Assembly (NCBI GenBank): GCA_964346395.1
Contig: CAYFUT010000012.1
Coordinates: 1-55,943, forward strand
DNA: 55,943 bases
Direction: 5' to 3'
Source of the DNA: CAYFUT01 sp964346395
Lineage (GTDB): Bacteria; Bacillota; Halanaerobiia; Halobacteroidales; Halobacteroidaceae
Every line of letters starts with the position of its first letter. Position 1 is the first letter of the stretch. A program made the position numbers and the translations under genes. Shown piece after piece: positions 25,580 to 33,430 of the stretch. Under the pieces are notes generated by a model. The model worked only from the letters and a program-made list of their open reading frames with translations, was not told the DNA's origin and did not search any database.

Positions 25580-26083
25580 GTGATTAAGTTGATGGATGAT
25601 TACTTAGACCAGGAACTGGATAAGATAAATAATAAGGAAACGATAGCAATTAAGTTAGACCGGGCGGCTTTGCCTTATAGTTTGCTCTGCTTTACGTTTG
25701 CAGTTGTAATTGATTTTGAATTGGCTGTTATTTTATTTTGGGCCAGTTATATTGTGGGGATGGGTTTTGATGTAACTCCCCTGCCGACGCGATTAAAGGC
25801 CTACCAGGAGTCTATATTACTAACAGCGGTTGGGTTCTTCTTTTTAGATAAGCAGTTGTTTGCTTGGGGATTGGCGTGTATACTATTTATTCAATTAGGA
25901 GATGACTTAATTGATTATCAAACTGATAAATATATCAGCCGGACTAATTTTGTCAATTATTTAGGCCAAGTAGGAACTACTTTAGTGGCTTCAGTTGCTT
26001 TAGGGATGGCTCTGAAACTTCAGCTTGGTTTGACGGGAGTTACAGTTTTAGTGACAATTTTAGTAGCTTGGTTATTGGGGTGA
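25580..26083 (+). CDS. Half-size UbiA-like membrane protein
   Basis: At least 167 residues with ~6 hydrophobic segments. Two acidic motifs stand out: DDYLDQELD near the N-terminus and DDLIDYQTD near residue 108. These match the NDxxDxxxD and DxxxDxxxD pair with which UbiA prenyltransferases bind Mg2+ and prenyl diphosphate, but UbiA proteins are ~290 residues. The start is uncertain: the strong Shine-Dalgarno AGGAGGG (25531-25537) is followed by an open frame from 25541 with no ATG/GTG/TTG until GTG 25580; ATA 25541 would add 13 residues completing a first helix. Possible roles are a minimal prenyltransferase or a non-catalytic relative. Between the GTPase and hfq. Confidence 0.6.
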   Translation: MIKLMDDYLDQELDKINNKETIAIKLDRAALPYSLLCFTFAVVIDFELAVILFWASYIVGMGFDVTPLPTRLKAYQESILLTAVGFFFLDKQLFAWGLACILFIQLGDDLIDYQTDKYISRTNFVNYLGQVGTTLVASVALGMALKLQLGLTGVTVLVTILVAWLLG

Positions 26084-26097
26084 GGGGGCTTGTTGAC

Positions 26098-26292
26098 ATG
26101 AACTGGCTATTAGTGATAGTATTATTTACAGCTGGGTATTTAATCGGCTGGTGGCGCGGTAGAAAACAAGGATTTAAACAGGGATTAACTGCAGCTCCGC
26201 TTGTTTTTCGCCAACAGAGCTTTAAAGAAGGAAATTGTGTATTATGTGAAGCAAAATCGGATAATTTATCTTTAAGGCAGGAATATGACTAG
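26098..26292 (+). CDS. Small membrane-anchored protein with CxxC
   Basis: A 64-residue protein with one N-terminal transmembrane helix (NWLLVIVLFTAGYLIGWW), a basic stretch (RGRKQGFKQG) typical of the cytoplasmic side, and a short tail with CVLCEAK. ATG 26098 follows GAGGGGG by 10 bases; it overlaps none of its neighbours and lies 14 bases after the UbiA-like gene. Function not recognised. The CxxC could bind metal or be redox-active. Confidence 0.5.
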   Translation: MNWLLVIVLFTAGYLIGWWRGRKQGFKQGLTAAPLVFRQQSFKEGNCVLCEAKSDNLSLRQEYD

Positions 26293-26356
26293 TTATATAG
26301 AAACACAGATTTTAGATAAAGAAAATAATTTAATTATAATTAAGGAGGAGATTATA

Positions 26357-26587
26357 GTGTCAGGTCAAATTAATCTGCAGGATAAGTTTTTAAACCAAGC
26401 TCGGCGGAAAGATATTAAGGTAACTATCTTTTTGGTTAATGGAGTTCGCTTGACGGGGCATATTGAAGGATTTGATAATTTTACAGTTGTAGTGCAGACT
26501 GATAAAGGACAACAGTTGGTGTATAAACATGCTATTTCAACAGTAGTTCCGGCTAAAGAGATCGATAATTTATTTGAAGAAGAATAA
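26357..26587 (+). CDS. hfq: RNA chaperone Hfq
   Basis: A 76-residue Sm-like protein that forms hexamers and pairs small RNAs with mRNAs. Sm1 (VTIFLVNGVRLTGHIEGFDNFTVVV) and Sm2 (QLVYKHAISTVVP) are canonical, with the YKHA RNA-binding motif of the proximal face. A short acidic tail (NLFEEE) replaces the long enterobacterial C-terminus. GTG 26357 is chosen: AAGGAGGAG (26342-26350) lies 6 bases before it and homologues start at this point; the in-frame ATG at 26285 would add 24 unrelated residues. Firmicutes usually have hfq next to miaA; here the order is miaA...hfq-dapF. Confidence 0.96.
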   Translation: MSGQINLQDKFLNQARRKDIKVTIFLVNGVRLTGHIEGFDNFTVVVQTDKGQQLVYKHAISTVVPAKEIDNLFEEE

Positions 26588-26622
26588 ACAGTACTGTAGG
26601 CAAGAATAGGGAGGAATAAGCA

Positions 26623-27462
26623 GTGGAATTTACTAAGATGCACGGATTGGGCAATGATTTTGTGTTAATAAATCGCTTCCAAGAAGAAGTCAGCCGACCA
26701 GCTCAGTTGGCCCAGGAAATGTGCGACCGTAATTTTGGGATTGGGGCGGACGGATTGATTTTAGTGCTGCCGGCGCAAAAGCCAGAAGCTGACTTTCGGA
26801 TGAGGATTTTTAATCCGGACGGCAGTGAACCGGAAATGTGCGGTAATGGGATTAGATGTTTTGCTAAGTATCTTTATGATCAAGAGTTAACGGAAAAAAA
26901 ACAAGTAAATGTTGAGACTTTGGCTGGGATTATTAAACCTGAGTTGTTATTTGAAGCTGGGGAAGTAAACCAAGTTAAAGTAGATATGGGAGAGCCGGCC
27001 TTAAAACGGAGTCAAATTCCAATGAAAGGTCCAGAACAGGATCAGATAGTAGATGAGACTTTAACAGTGAAGGAGCAGGAAGTAGAAATTTCTTGTGTCT
27101 CGATGGGCAATCCTCACTGTGTAATTTTTATAGAAGATGCTGAAGCAGCTCCTGTGCGGGAGTTAGGACCTAAAATAGAGACGCATGATGTTTTTCCGGA
27201 AAATACGAATGTAGAGTTTATTGAAGTAATGAATAAAGAAGAACTTAAGATGAGAGTCTGGGAACGAGGGGCTGGTGTTACGTTAGCCTGTGGAACTGGC
27301 GCTTGTGGTTCTACTGTTGCTTCTATTCTTAGAGGGGCTACTAATAACCAAGTAACTGTTCATTTATTAGGTGGAGATTTAATTATTGAATGGGCTGCTA
27401 ATAATCATGTATATATGACTGGTCCGGCCACAGAAGTATTTACCGGCCAGTGGAAATTATAA
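26623..27462 (+). CDS. dapF: Diaminopimelate epimerase DapF
   Basis: A 279-residue PLP-independent racemase that converts LL- to meso-diaminopimelate for lysine and peptidoglycan synthesis. The two catalytic cysteines are C73 in EMCGNGIRC and C223 in ACGTGACGS. The start MEFTKMHGLGNDFV is typical and begins at GTG 26623 after GGGAGG. It follows hfq by 35 bases and is closed by a terminator at 27463. meso-DAP is the cross-linking residue in the peptidoglycan of most Firmicutes and their spores. Confidence 0.97.
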   Translation: MEFTKMHGLGNDFVLINRFQEEVSRPAQLAQEMCDRNFGIGADGLILVLPAQKPEADFRMRIFNPDGSEPEMCGNGIRCFAKYLYDQELTEKKQVNVETLAGIIKPELLFEAGEVNQVKVDMGEPALKRSQIPMKGPEQDQIVDETLTVKEQEVEISCVSMGNPHCVIFIEDAEAAPVRELGPKIETHDVFPENTNVEFIEVMNKEELKMRVWERGAGVTLACGTGACGSTVASILRGATNNQVTVHLLGGDLIIEWAANNHVYMTGPATEVFTGQWKL

Positions 27463-27492
27463 GGGCGGGGGAGTTTGTTCCCCGTCTTTTTT
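27463..27492 (+). terminator. Intrinsic terminator after dapF
   Basis: GGCGGGGGA (27464-27472) pairs with TTCCCCGTC (27478-27486) with two G-U pairs; six T's follow (27487-27492). Confidence 0.85.
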
Positions 27493-27530
27493 GTCCGGGA
27501 GGAACTTCTATTTTTTGCAATTATAAATAA

Positions 27531-27585
27531 CTTTAATTTCAAATAGTTGACTTAATTTCAAACTCAACCACAATCTGAATTAACC
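27531..27585. repeat. Six-base-periodic tract
   Basis: Minus strand reads TTCAGA/TTGTGG/TTGAGT/TTGAAA/TTAAGT/CAACTA in register, upstream of the TPR gene. No hairpin follows in this copy. Confidence 0.45.
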
Positions 27586-27628
27586 TAATATAAAGGGTGC
27601 GAAAGATTACTTAGGAAGGTGACTGGTC

Positions 27629-28264
27629 GTGAAGAAGAAAATTATTTGGGCCTTTATTAGTTGTTTATTTGTGTTATTAGTTATAGGTCAGATGGAAAGT
27701 CAGCCCGTAGTGGCAAAAACTAAATTTGCAGCAGAATGGGAAGCAGTAGTTAGTAGCCGTCAGAAAGCTATTGACCAGTCAGATTCAGTGGCTAAAGAAA
27801 AATACGAATTAGCAGTAGCTTATGCTAATTTAGGGGCTATAAAAAAAGCAAATGATTTATTTGATCAGCTAGAAGAATTAGATTGGAAAGAAAAAGTTAA
27901 ACAATTGATTGCTGAGTATTCAGCAACTTTGGCAAAAGAAGATAAAGATATAAAAGTTATTAATTATCTTGCTTTTGCTTACTATCTTGATGATCAGTAT
28001 AAGAAAGCGGAAAACTTATTTAATCGTATCATCCGGTTAGACCCCAAAAATATCTGGAGTTATAATTATTTGGCAGTAGTTCAACATGAACGGGGTAATT
28101 ATGAACAGGCGGAAACTACTTTAGAGGAATCGCTATTGATTATGGAAAATCAATATACTCATTTTTTATTAGGATTTAATTACTATAAAAAAAGTAATTT
28201 ATTTAAAGCTGCTTACCATTTTGGGAAAGGAAGAAAGGCAGCAAAAATGTTTTTAGGAGATTAA
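27629..28264 (+). CDS. Exported TPR-repeat protein
   Basis: A 211-residue protein with a signal peptide or membrane anchor (residues 1-30, KKK followed by a hydrophobic core, possible cleavage after VVA). Three to four tetratricopeptide repeats follow, the clearest being KAENLFNRIIRLDPKNIWSY and the next one starting NYLAVVQHERGNYEQAETTL. TPRs bind partner proteins, so it is likely a scaffold on the outer face of the inner membrane or in the periplasm. GTG 27629 follows AGGAAGGTGA. It stands between dapF and the DUF445 gene with no functional hint from either. Confidence 0.8.
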   Translation: MKKKIIWAFISCLFVLLVIGQMESQPVVAKTKFAAEWEAVVSSRQKAIDQSDSVAKEKYELAVAYANLGAIKKANDLFDQLEELDWKEKVKQLIAEYSATLAKEDKDIKVINYLAFAYYLDDQYKKAENLFNRIIRLDPKNIWSYNYLAVVQHERGNYEQAETTLEESLLIMENQYTHFLLGFNYYKKSNLFKAAYHFGKGRKAAKMFLGD

Positions 28265-28318
28265 GCAATTAATTGCAAGCTATATTCTAATAAATATAAT
28301 AGGAGGGAAAAAGAAAAG

Positions 28319-29782
28319 ATGGACCAAGTGTTTATTATTAGTCCGTTAGTGGGCTCGGTAATTGGTTATTTTACTAATTGGTTGGCAATAAAAATGTTAT
28401 TCCGACCGTTAACTGAGAAAAAAATCTTCGGGATTAGAATTCCGCTGACGCCGGGAGTTATCCCCCGCCGCCGCAATAAGTTGGCGGAAAGTATTGGCAG
28501 TACGGTGGGGAGTAAATTACTGACGCCGGATGCTTTTCGCCAGCTGCTGCAGGGCCCGGAAATTCAAGCTAAAGTGAAAAAGTTTATCCGCTGCCAGCTG
28601 AAGAAGCTGGAATTAGAAGAACGGAGTATTAAAGAAATTGTAAAGGAAATAATGGCAGAACAGGAGCAGAGACAGAATTTAAAAACGGAAACTAAACAGT
28701 TGATTGAACAGCTAATAGAAAATTTATTGGCAGAATCTAACTTGTCTAATCTGCTGCAGAAATTATTTACTCAGCTAGACCAGGAGAGCATAGAAAATTA
28801 TTTTGCCTCTGCTAGTTATCAGCAGTTTAGAGACGAGCTGTTAGCTAAGCTTAATTCAGAAATGGGGAAGAACCTGGTTGTGCGGGGCTTAAAGTTGGCC
28901 CGAGCCAAGGCAAAAGTAAGTGATCAAACTCTTGGGGAAATATTACCGGACCTGGTGGTAAAAAAACTCAAAGAATGGATTGCAGAGCAGGAACCGAAGT
29001 TAGTAGCCCAGTTAGAAAAAGTTTTAAAATCTCCTGCTATGAAAGATAGACTTAATCAGAAAGTAGAAAACTTTTTAGGCAACACTCCTTTGCTGGGAAT
29101 GTTAGGCGGTTTTAAATCCAATTTAATAGATAAGTTTATTAACTTGTTAATTGATTTTTTACAGGAGGACGAAAATCGAGCCGAAATCAGACGTCAGCTA
29201 GATAAATTTGTAGATTCTTTGTTGGCTACTCCGCTGAAGGAATTAGCAGGGAAAATTACTGATGAAGATGTTCTCCAAACAGCACAAGTGGTAGTTGATT
29301 ATTTAACTGAAGCTAGATTACAGTCACTATTAGCGGCTTTAGAGCAGGAATTAGCAGCTCAGTTAGGAAATGGTGAACAAAATCACCAGTTAGTAAAGAA
29401 GTTGACTTCTCAGTTAAGCTCTCAGTCTTATTTTTTGACTGCTCAAGCGAGTGGAATTATTTATTCAGGGTTAGAAACCTTAGTTCAGCAGCCGCTGGCC
29501 AATTATTTTACCGAAGTTTCTGATAGTAGATTAAATCGACTGGAAACTGGATTAGTAATTGCGATTGAATATATTTTAGAGCATCAGTTTGGAGATGTAC
29601 TGGCCAATTTGGATTTTGAGCAAATGGTAATAGATAAGATTAATTCTTTCGATGTTTTAGAAGTAGAAGGCCTGCTGTTAGATGTAATTGAGACTGAGTT
29701 AAATGCCATTACCTGGTTTGGAGCTGGTTTAGGGTTTGTAATGGGTTTAATCACACCAGTCATTTCTTTACTTAGTGGATAA
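28319..29782 (+). CDS. DUF445 family membrane protein
   Basis: A 487-residue protein of the DUF445/YheB type. The N-terminal helix plus the conserved block (GSVIGYFTNWLAIKMLFRP, PLTPGVIPRRR) is diagnostic. A long helical, Gln/Glu/Leu-rich middle (residues ~80-440) looks extended. A hydrophobic hairpin closes the C-terminus (ITWFGAGLGFVMGLITPVIS), where the FxGxxxGxxxG pattern is seen in the family. Two ends in the membrane with a soluble middle suggest an envelope-spanning or membrane-bridging role, but function is unknown. Shine-Dalgarno AGGAGGG is 11 bases before ATG 28319. Confidence 0.85.
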   Translation: MDQVFIISPLVGSVIGYFTNWLAIKMLFRPLTEKKIFGIRIPLTPGVIPRRRNKLAESIGSTVGSKLLTPDAFRQLLQGPEIQAKVKKFIRCQLKKLELEERSIKEIVKEIMAEQEQRQNLKTETKQLIEQLIENLLAESNLSNLLQKLFTQLDQESIENYFASASYQQFRDELLAKLNSEMGKNLVVRGLKLARAKAKVSDQTLGEILPDLVVKKLKEWIAEQEPKLVAQLEKVLKSPAMKDRLNQKVENFLGNTPLLGMLGGFKSNLIDKFINLLIDFLQEDENRAEIRRQLDKFVDSLLATPLKELAGKITDEDVLQTAQVVVDYLTEARLQSLLAALEQELAAQLGNGEQNHQLVKKLTSQLSSQSYFLTAQASGIIYSGLETLVQQPLANYFTEVSDSRLNRLETGLVIAIEYILEHQFGDVLANLDFEQMVIDKINSFDVLEVEGLLLDVIETELNAITWFGAGLGFVMGLITPVISLLSG

Positions 29783-29803
29783 ATAAAAATATGGGATATT
29801 TTC

Positions 29804-29832
29804 TTTAGATTTATCTTTTTTTCTGTTATAAT
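29804..29832 (+). promoter_or_regulatory. Promoter of the ispH-S1 gene
   Basis: TGTTATAAT (29824-29832), an extended -10, with TTTAGA (29804-29809) as weak -35 at 17-base spacing. Leader of ~130 bases to the start. Confidence 0.65.
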
Positions 29833-29969
29833 ATATATAGCTGAGTGTATAAGAGGATTAAAGATTAGTTAGTAATTAGTAAAAGGAACTTTCAAATGTA
29901 TAATAATTTCTGAACAGGAGAAAATATATAAAGGTCAATTGGGTTTTGCTTGGAAGGAGAATTGTTGGT

Positions 29970-32033
29970 ATGGAAATTATTGTAGCTGAAAATGGCGGGT
30001 TTTGTTTTGGGGTAGACCGAGCAATGGACTTTACTTTGGAAGCAGGAAGGGAAGAACCAGGTAAAGTATATACTCTAGGACCCTTGATCCATAACCCGCA
30101 GGCAGTAGCTAGATTGGAGGAAGTAGGAGTTGAAGTAGCAGATGAGCTAGCGGATATTGAAGAAGGAACAGTAGTTATTCGTTCGCACGGAGTACCGCCT
30201 ACAGTTATTGCTGAAGCTGAAGCAAAAGGACTAAAAGTTATTGATGCCACCTGTCCGTTTGTTAAAACAGTTCAGCAGAAAGCCAAGGAATTAAAAGAAT
30301 CAGGGTATCAAGTAGTTATTAGCGGAGATAAGAATCATCCCGAAGTAAAAGGAATTTTAGGTTATACAGAAGGAGAAGCAGCGGTAGTAGAATCAGAAAC
30401 AGATTATGAAGATTTAGAATTAACTAGTCAGATGGGGGTTGTAGCCCAGACGACTCAGTCGCTTGAAAAGTTACAGCAGTTAGTGGATTTTTTGCTGCCG
30501 CAAGTAGAAGAGTTAAGGGTACATAATACTATTTGTACCACAACAGATCAAAGGCAAGATGAGGCTTTTAAACTAGCTGAAAAAGTAGAATTGATGATAG
30601 TAGTAGGTGGCTATAACAGTGCTAATACCAATCGCTTAGCTGAAATTTGCCGCAGCAATGGTGTAGAGACATATCATATTGAACAGGCAGATGAATTAAA
30701 AAGCGGTTGGTTTAAAAATATAAAAAAAGCAGGTATTACCGCAGGGGCTTCAACCCCTAATTGGATAATTAAGGAGGTTGTGAATCGAATGACAGAGATG
30801 AAAGAAGAAATTGATGGTCAGGAATCGCAAGAACAGCAAGCAGAAGCAGTAAAGCAGCAGGAAGAGGAAGAAGAAACAGAAGCAGTTCAACAGGAGGTGG
30901 AAAGTGCTTTTTCTGAAGGTGACCGGATAACAGGGACGGTTACGCAGATAACAGAAGAAGGAGTTTATTTAGATGTAGATGCCGAAGTAGAAGGCTTTAT
31001 TCCTACTAATGAATTGGCTTCGCGTCAGGTAGAACCTGAGGAAGTAGTAGGCGAAGATGAAGAAGTAGAAGTGGAAGTAGTAGAGCCGGAAAATGAAGCT
31101 GGACAGGCTGTATTGTCTAAGCGAAAAGTAGATGAGGAAGCAGCTTGGGCAGAAGTAGAAGAAGCCCATGAAAATGATGAAATTATTACCGCTGAGGTTA
31201 CTAGAGAAGTCAAAGGTGGATTGGTAGTTGATATTGGATTACGGGGGTTTATTCCTGCTTCCCACGTAGCAATTGATTATATTGATGACTTAAGTCAATT
31301 TGTAGATGAAGAAGTAGAATTAAAAGTAATTGAGGTGGAGCGCGAAAATAATAATGTAGTTTTATCGCGCCGTAAAGTTCTGGAAGGAAGAAGAGAAGAG
31401 AAGAAGCAAGAAGTAATGAATTCCTTAGAAGAAGAAGAAGTTATTACCGGTACAGTTACTAAATTAGTTGACTTTGGAGCCTTTGTTGAGATTGAAGATG
31501 GAGTAGAAGGCCTCCTGCATATTTCTGAAATTGCCTGGCGGCGAATTGAACATCCGTCAGAAGTACTAGAAGAAGGACAAGAAGTGGAAGTTAAAGTACT
31601 AAGCGTCAATCCTGAAGAAGGAAGAGTGGCTTTAGGTTATAAGCAGACCCAACCTGATCCGTGGGAAGAATTTGCTTCTGAATATGAAGTGGGAGATAAA
31701 GTTGAAGGAGCAATTACTAAAACTGTTGAATTTGGTGCGTTTATGGAGATTAAGCCTGGTGTAGAGGGTTTAATTCATATTTCGCAATTATCTCATGATC
31801 ATATAGCTCAAGTAGAGGACGTAGTAGTAGAGAGTGATGAAGTAGAAGCAGAAATCATTAATATTGATCCGGAAGAAAGAAGAGTAGGGCTGAGCATTAA
31901 AGAATTGGAAACTCCTCGCCGCCAGCAAAAACAAGCAGAATCCGGTTCATCTTCTGAGCAGAAGACGGAAGATGATAAAGGAACAACAATCGGAGACTTA
32001 GTTGGCGATGACCTGGAGGATTTATTCGAATAA
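29970..32033 (+). CDS. ispH: IspH (HMBPP reductase) fused to four S1 domains
   Basis: A 687-residue bifunctional protein as in many Clostridia. Residues 1-280 are IspH, the last enzyme of the MEP isoprenoid path, with its [4Fe-4S] ligands C12, C95 and C189, and the GGFCFGVDRAM and TTTDQRQ motifs. An acidic, Gln-rich linker (~280-320) leads to four S1 RNA-binding domains, the third and fourth being the most canonical (DFGAFVEIEDGVEGLLHIS, EFGAFMEIKPGVEGLIHIS). The tail is acidic and disordered. The S1 part likely serves as ribosomal protein S1-like mRNA binding. ATG 29970 is 9 bases after GGAAGGAGA; TTG 29946 is rejected. Confidence 0.96.
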   Translation: MEIIVAENGGFCFGVDRAMDFTLEAGREEPGKVYTLGPLIHNPQAVARLEEVGVEVADELADIEEGTVVIRSHGVPPTVIAEAEAKGLKVIDATCPFVKTVQQKAKELKESGYQVVISGDKNHPEVKGILGYTEGEAAVVESETDYEDLELTSQMGVVAQTTQSLEKLQQLVDFLLPQVEELRVHNTICTTTDQRQDEAFKLAEKVELMIVVGGYNSANTNRLAEICRSNGVETYHIEQADELKSGWFKNIKKAGITAGASTPNWIIKEVVNRMTEMKEEIDGQESQEQQAEAVKQQEEEEETEAVQQEVESAFSEGDRITGTVTQITEEGVYLDVDAEVEGFIPTNELASRQVEPEEVVGEDEEVEVEVVEPENEAGQAVLSKRKVDEEAAWAEVEEAHENDEIITAEVTREVKGGLVVDIGLRGFIPASHVAIDYIDDLSQFVDEEVELKVIEVERENNNVVLSRRKVLEGRREEKKQEVMNSLEEEEVITGTVTKLVDFGAFVEIEDGVEGLLHISEIAWRRIEHPSEVLEEGQEVEVKVLSVNPEEGRVALGYKQTQPDPWEEFASEYEVGDKVEGAITKTVEFGAFMEIKPGVEGLIHISQLSHDHIAQVEDVVVESDEVEAEIINIDPEERRVGLSIKELETPRRQQKQAESGSSSEQKTEDDKGTTIGDLVGDDLEDLFE

Positions 32034-32041
32034 ATTAATCT

Positions 32042-32070
32042 CTGCCCTGACATTTGTCAGGGCAGTTTAT
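32042..32070 (+). terminator. Terminator 1 after ispH-S1
   Basis: CTGCCCTGAC (32042-32051), loop ATTT, GTCAGGGCAG (32056-32065), perfect 10-bp stem, short T-run. First of three hairpins in a row. Confidence 0.85.
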
Positions 32071-32111
32071 CGTTATAGGTAATTTATTCAACCTGGTGTT
32101 AGCTGCAAGCT

Positions 32112-32135
32112 AAGTCGCCGTTAGGCGGCTTTTTT
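32112..32135 (+). terminator. Terminator 2 (AAGTCGCC hairpin)
   Basis: AAGTCGCC (32112-32119), loop GTTA, GGCGGCTT (32124-32131), one G-U pair, T-run to 32135. Nearly identical to the hairpin at 15201-15220. Confidence 0.75.
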
Positions 32136-32155
32136 GCTTAGCAGAATAAATTGGG

Positions 32156-32176
32156 CAGCCGCCTTAGGCTGTTTTT
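32156..32176 (+). terminator. Terminator 3
   Basis: CAGCC (32156-32160), loop GCCTTA, GGCTG (32167-32171), then TTTTT. A weaker third hairpin before spmA. Confidence 0.5.
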
Positions 32177-32253
32177 ATTCCAGCTAAAAAGTTGTAGTTG
32201 TTTATTATCCCCCTGGTGAATGCATAAGCTTTTACAATAGGGGGGATGTAAGA

Positions 32254-32841
32254 ATGTTGAATCGAATTTGGCTGAGTATGATTGCCATTGGGATTTTAGT
32301 GGCAGCAATTAATGGGCGGTTAGAAGAAGTATCTACTGCTATTTTAAATTCGGCTCAGGATAGTGTAGAGACAGTAATTAAGCTAATCGGCCCTATGTGT
32401 TTATGGTTAGGACTAATGGAAGTAGCAGAAAAAGCAAAATTGACTGAATTATTAGCTCGACTTTTTAAGCCGCTGGCAGTTTTTTTATTTCCCAAGGTAC
32501 CGCGCAATCATCCTGCTTTAGGAGCAATTGTAATGAATTTAGCGGCTAATATGTTAGGATTAGGTAATTCTGCTACGCCCCTAGGAATTAAAGCTATGCA
32601 CCGACTGCAGGAATTAAACTCTGAACAACGGCGAGCTACTAATGCAATGTGTACTTTTTTGGTCATCAATACTTCGAGTGTAACTTTAATCCCAACTACT
32701 GTTTTAGCTCTGCGGAGTGGAGCTGGTTCTCAGGCGCCAACTGAAATCATCGGTACTACTTTATTTGCTACTGGCTGTTCTACAGTAGTAGGGATTATTG
32801 TTAATAAGTTGTTTATTAAGTTAGGTGCTGTTGATGATTGA
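32254..32841 (+). CDS. spmA: Spore maturation protein A
   Basis: A 195-residue membrane protein with nucleoside-transporter-like Gate domain; ~4 hydrophobic segments and the conserved NLAANMLGLGNSATPLGIKAM block. With SpmB it is needed for dehydration of the spore core in Bacillus and Clostridium, probably in the inner forespore membrane. Shine-Dalgarno GGGGGGAT before ATG 32254. The stop codon overlaps the spmB start, so the two are coupled. Evidence that the organism makes endospores. Confidence 0.95.
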   Translation: MLNRIWLSMIAIGILVAAINGRLEEVSTAILNSAQDSVETVIKLIGPMCLWLGLMEVAEKAKLTELLARLFKPLAVFLFPKVPRNHPALGAIVMNLAANMLGLGNSATPLGIKAMHRLQELNSEQRRATNAMCTFLVINTSSVTLIPTTVLALRSGAGSQAPTEIIGTTLFATGCSTVVGIIVNKLFIKLGAVDD

Positions 32842-33364
32842 ATTAATTAATAATTTATCGCGGTGGGCGGTTCCGGGAATAATAATATTAATTTTAGGTA
32901 CAGCTTACTGGCGGGGATTGGATGTCTATGATGTATTTACGGAGGGGGCAGTAGAAGGCATTAAGGTAGCCGGTCGGATAGTTCCTTATTTAGTCGCTAT
33001 GCTGATGGCGATCAGAATTTTTCGGGCTTCGGGGGCGTTAGAAATACTTTTAGATTGGCTAGAATTGCCGTTGAAAAAAATAGGAATTCCCGTAGAATTA
33101 GCTCCTTTAAGTTTGATTCGACCTTTATCGGGCACTGCTTCTTTAGCCTTTGTGAAAGATCTGATTACAGAGTACGGACCCGATTCTTTTATAGGGCGGA
33201 CAGCCTCTACTCTACAGGGAAGTACAGAAACTACTTTTTATGTAGCTACGGTTTATTTTGGAGCGGTAGGAATTAAAAAGCAGCGGCATGCTATTATTGC
33301 TGGATTAATAGCGGATTTGGCCGGTTTTTTGGCAGCGGTTTTTATTTGTCAGTTAGTTTTTTAG
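32834..33364 (+). CDS. spmB: Spore maturation protein B
   Basis: A 176-residue membrane protein, the SpmA partner, with the Gate-domain block RPLSGTASLAFVKDLI and GSTETTFYVATVYFGAVGI. ATG 32834 overlaps the last codons of spmA by eight bases; an in-frame GTG at 32825 lacks better spacing. Translational coupling replaces a strong Shine-Dalgarno (only TAGGTG). It is followed by the PHP gene after 66 bases. Confidence 0.94.
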   Translation: MIELINNLSRWAVPGIIILILGTAYWRGLDVYDVFTEGAVEGIKVAGRIVPYLVAMLMAIRIFRASGALEILLDWLELPLKKIGIPVELAPLSLIRPLSGTASLAFVKDLITEYGPDSFIGRTASTLQGSTETTFYVATVYFGAVGIKKQRHAIIAGLIADLAGFLAAVFICQLVF

Positions 33365-33430
33365 TTATTAATAGCAGGAATTTAAGCTGGGATATTGAAT
33401 TGATATACTAAGAACGGGAGGAATGCTGGG

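Noticed and set aside
30969..32053. Several Ser/Thr-rich minus-strand frames opposite the S1 domains
   Set aside because: They are shadows of Glu/Val-rich coding sequence, without ribosome-binding sites.
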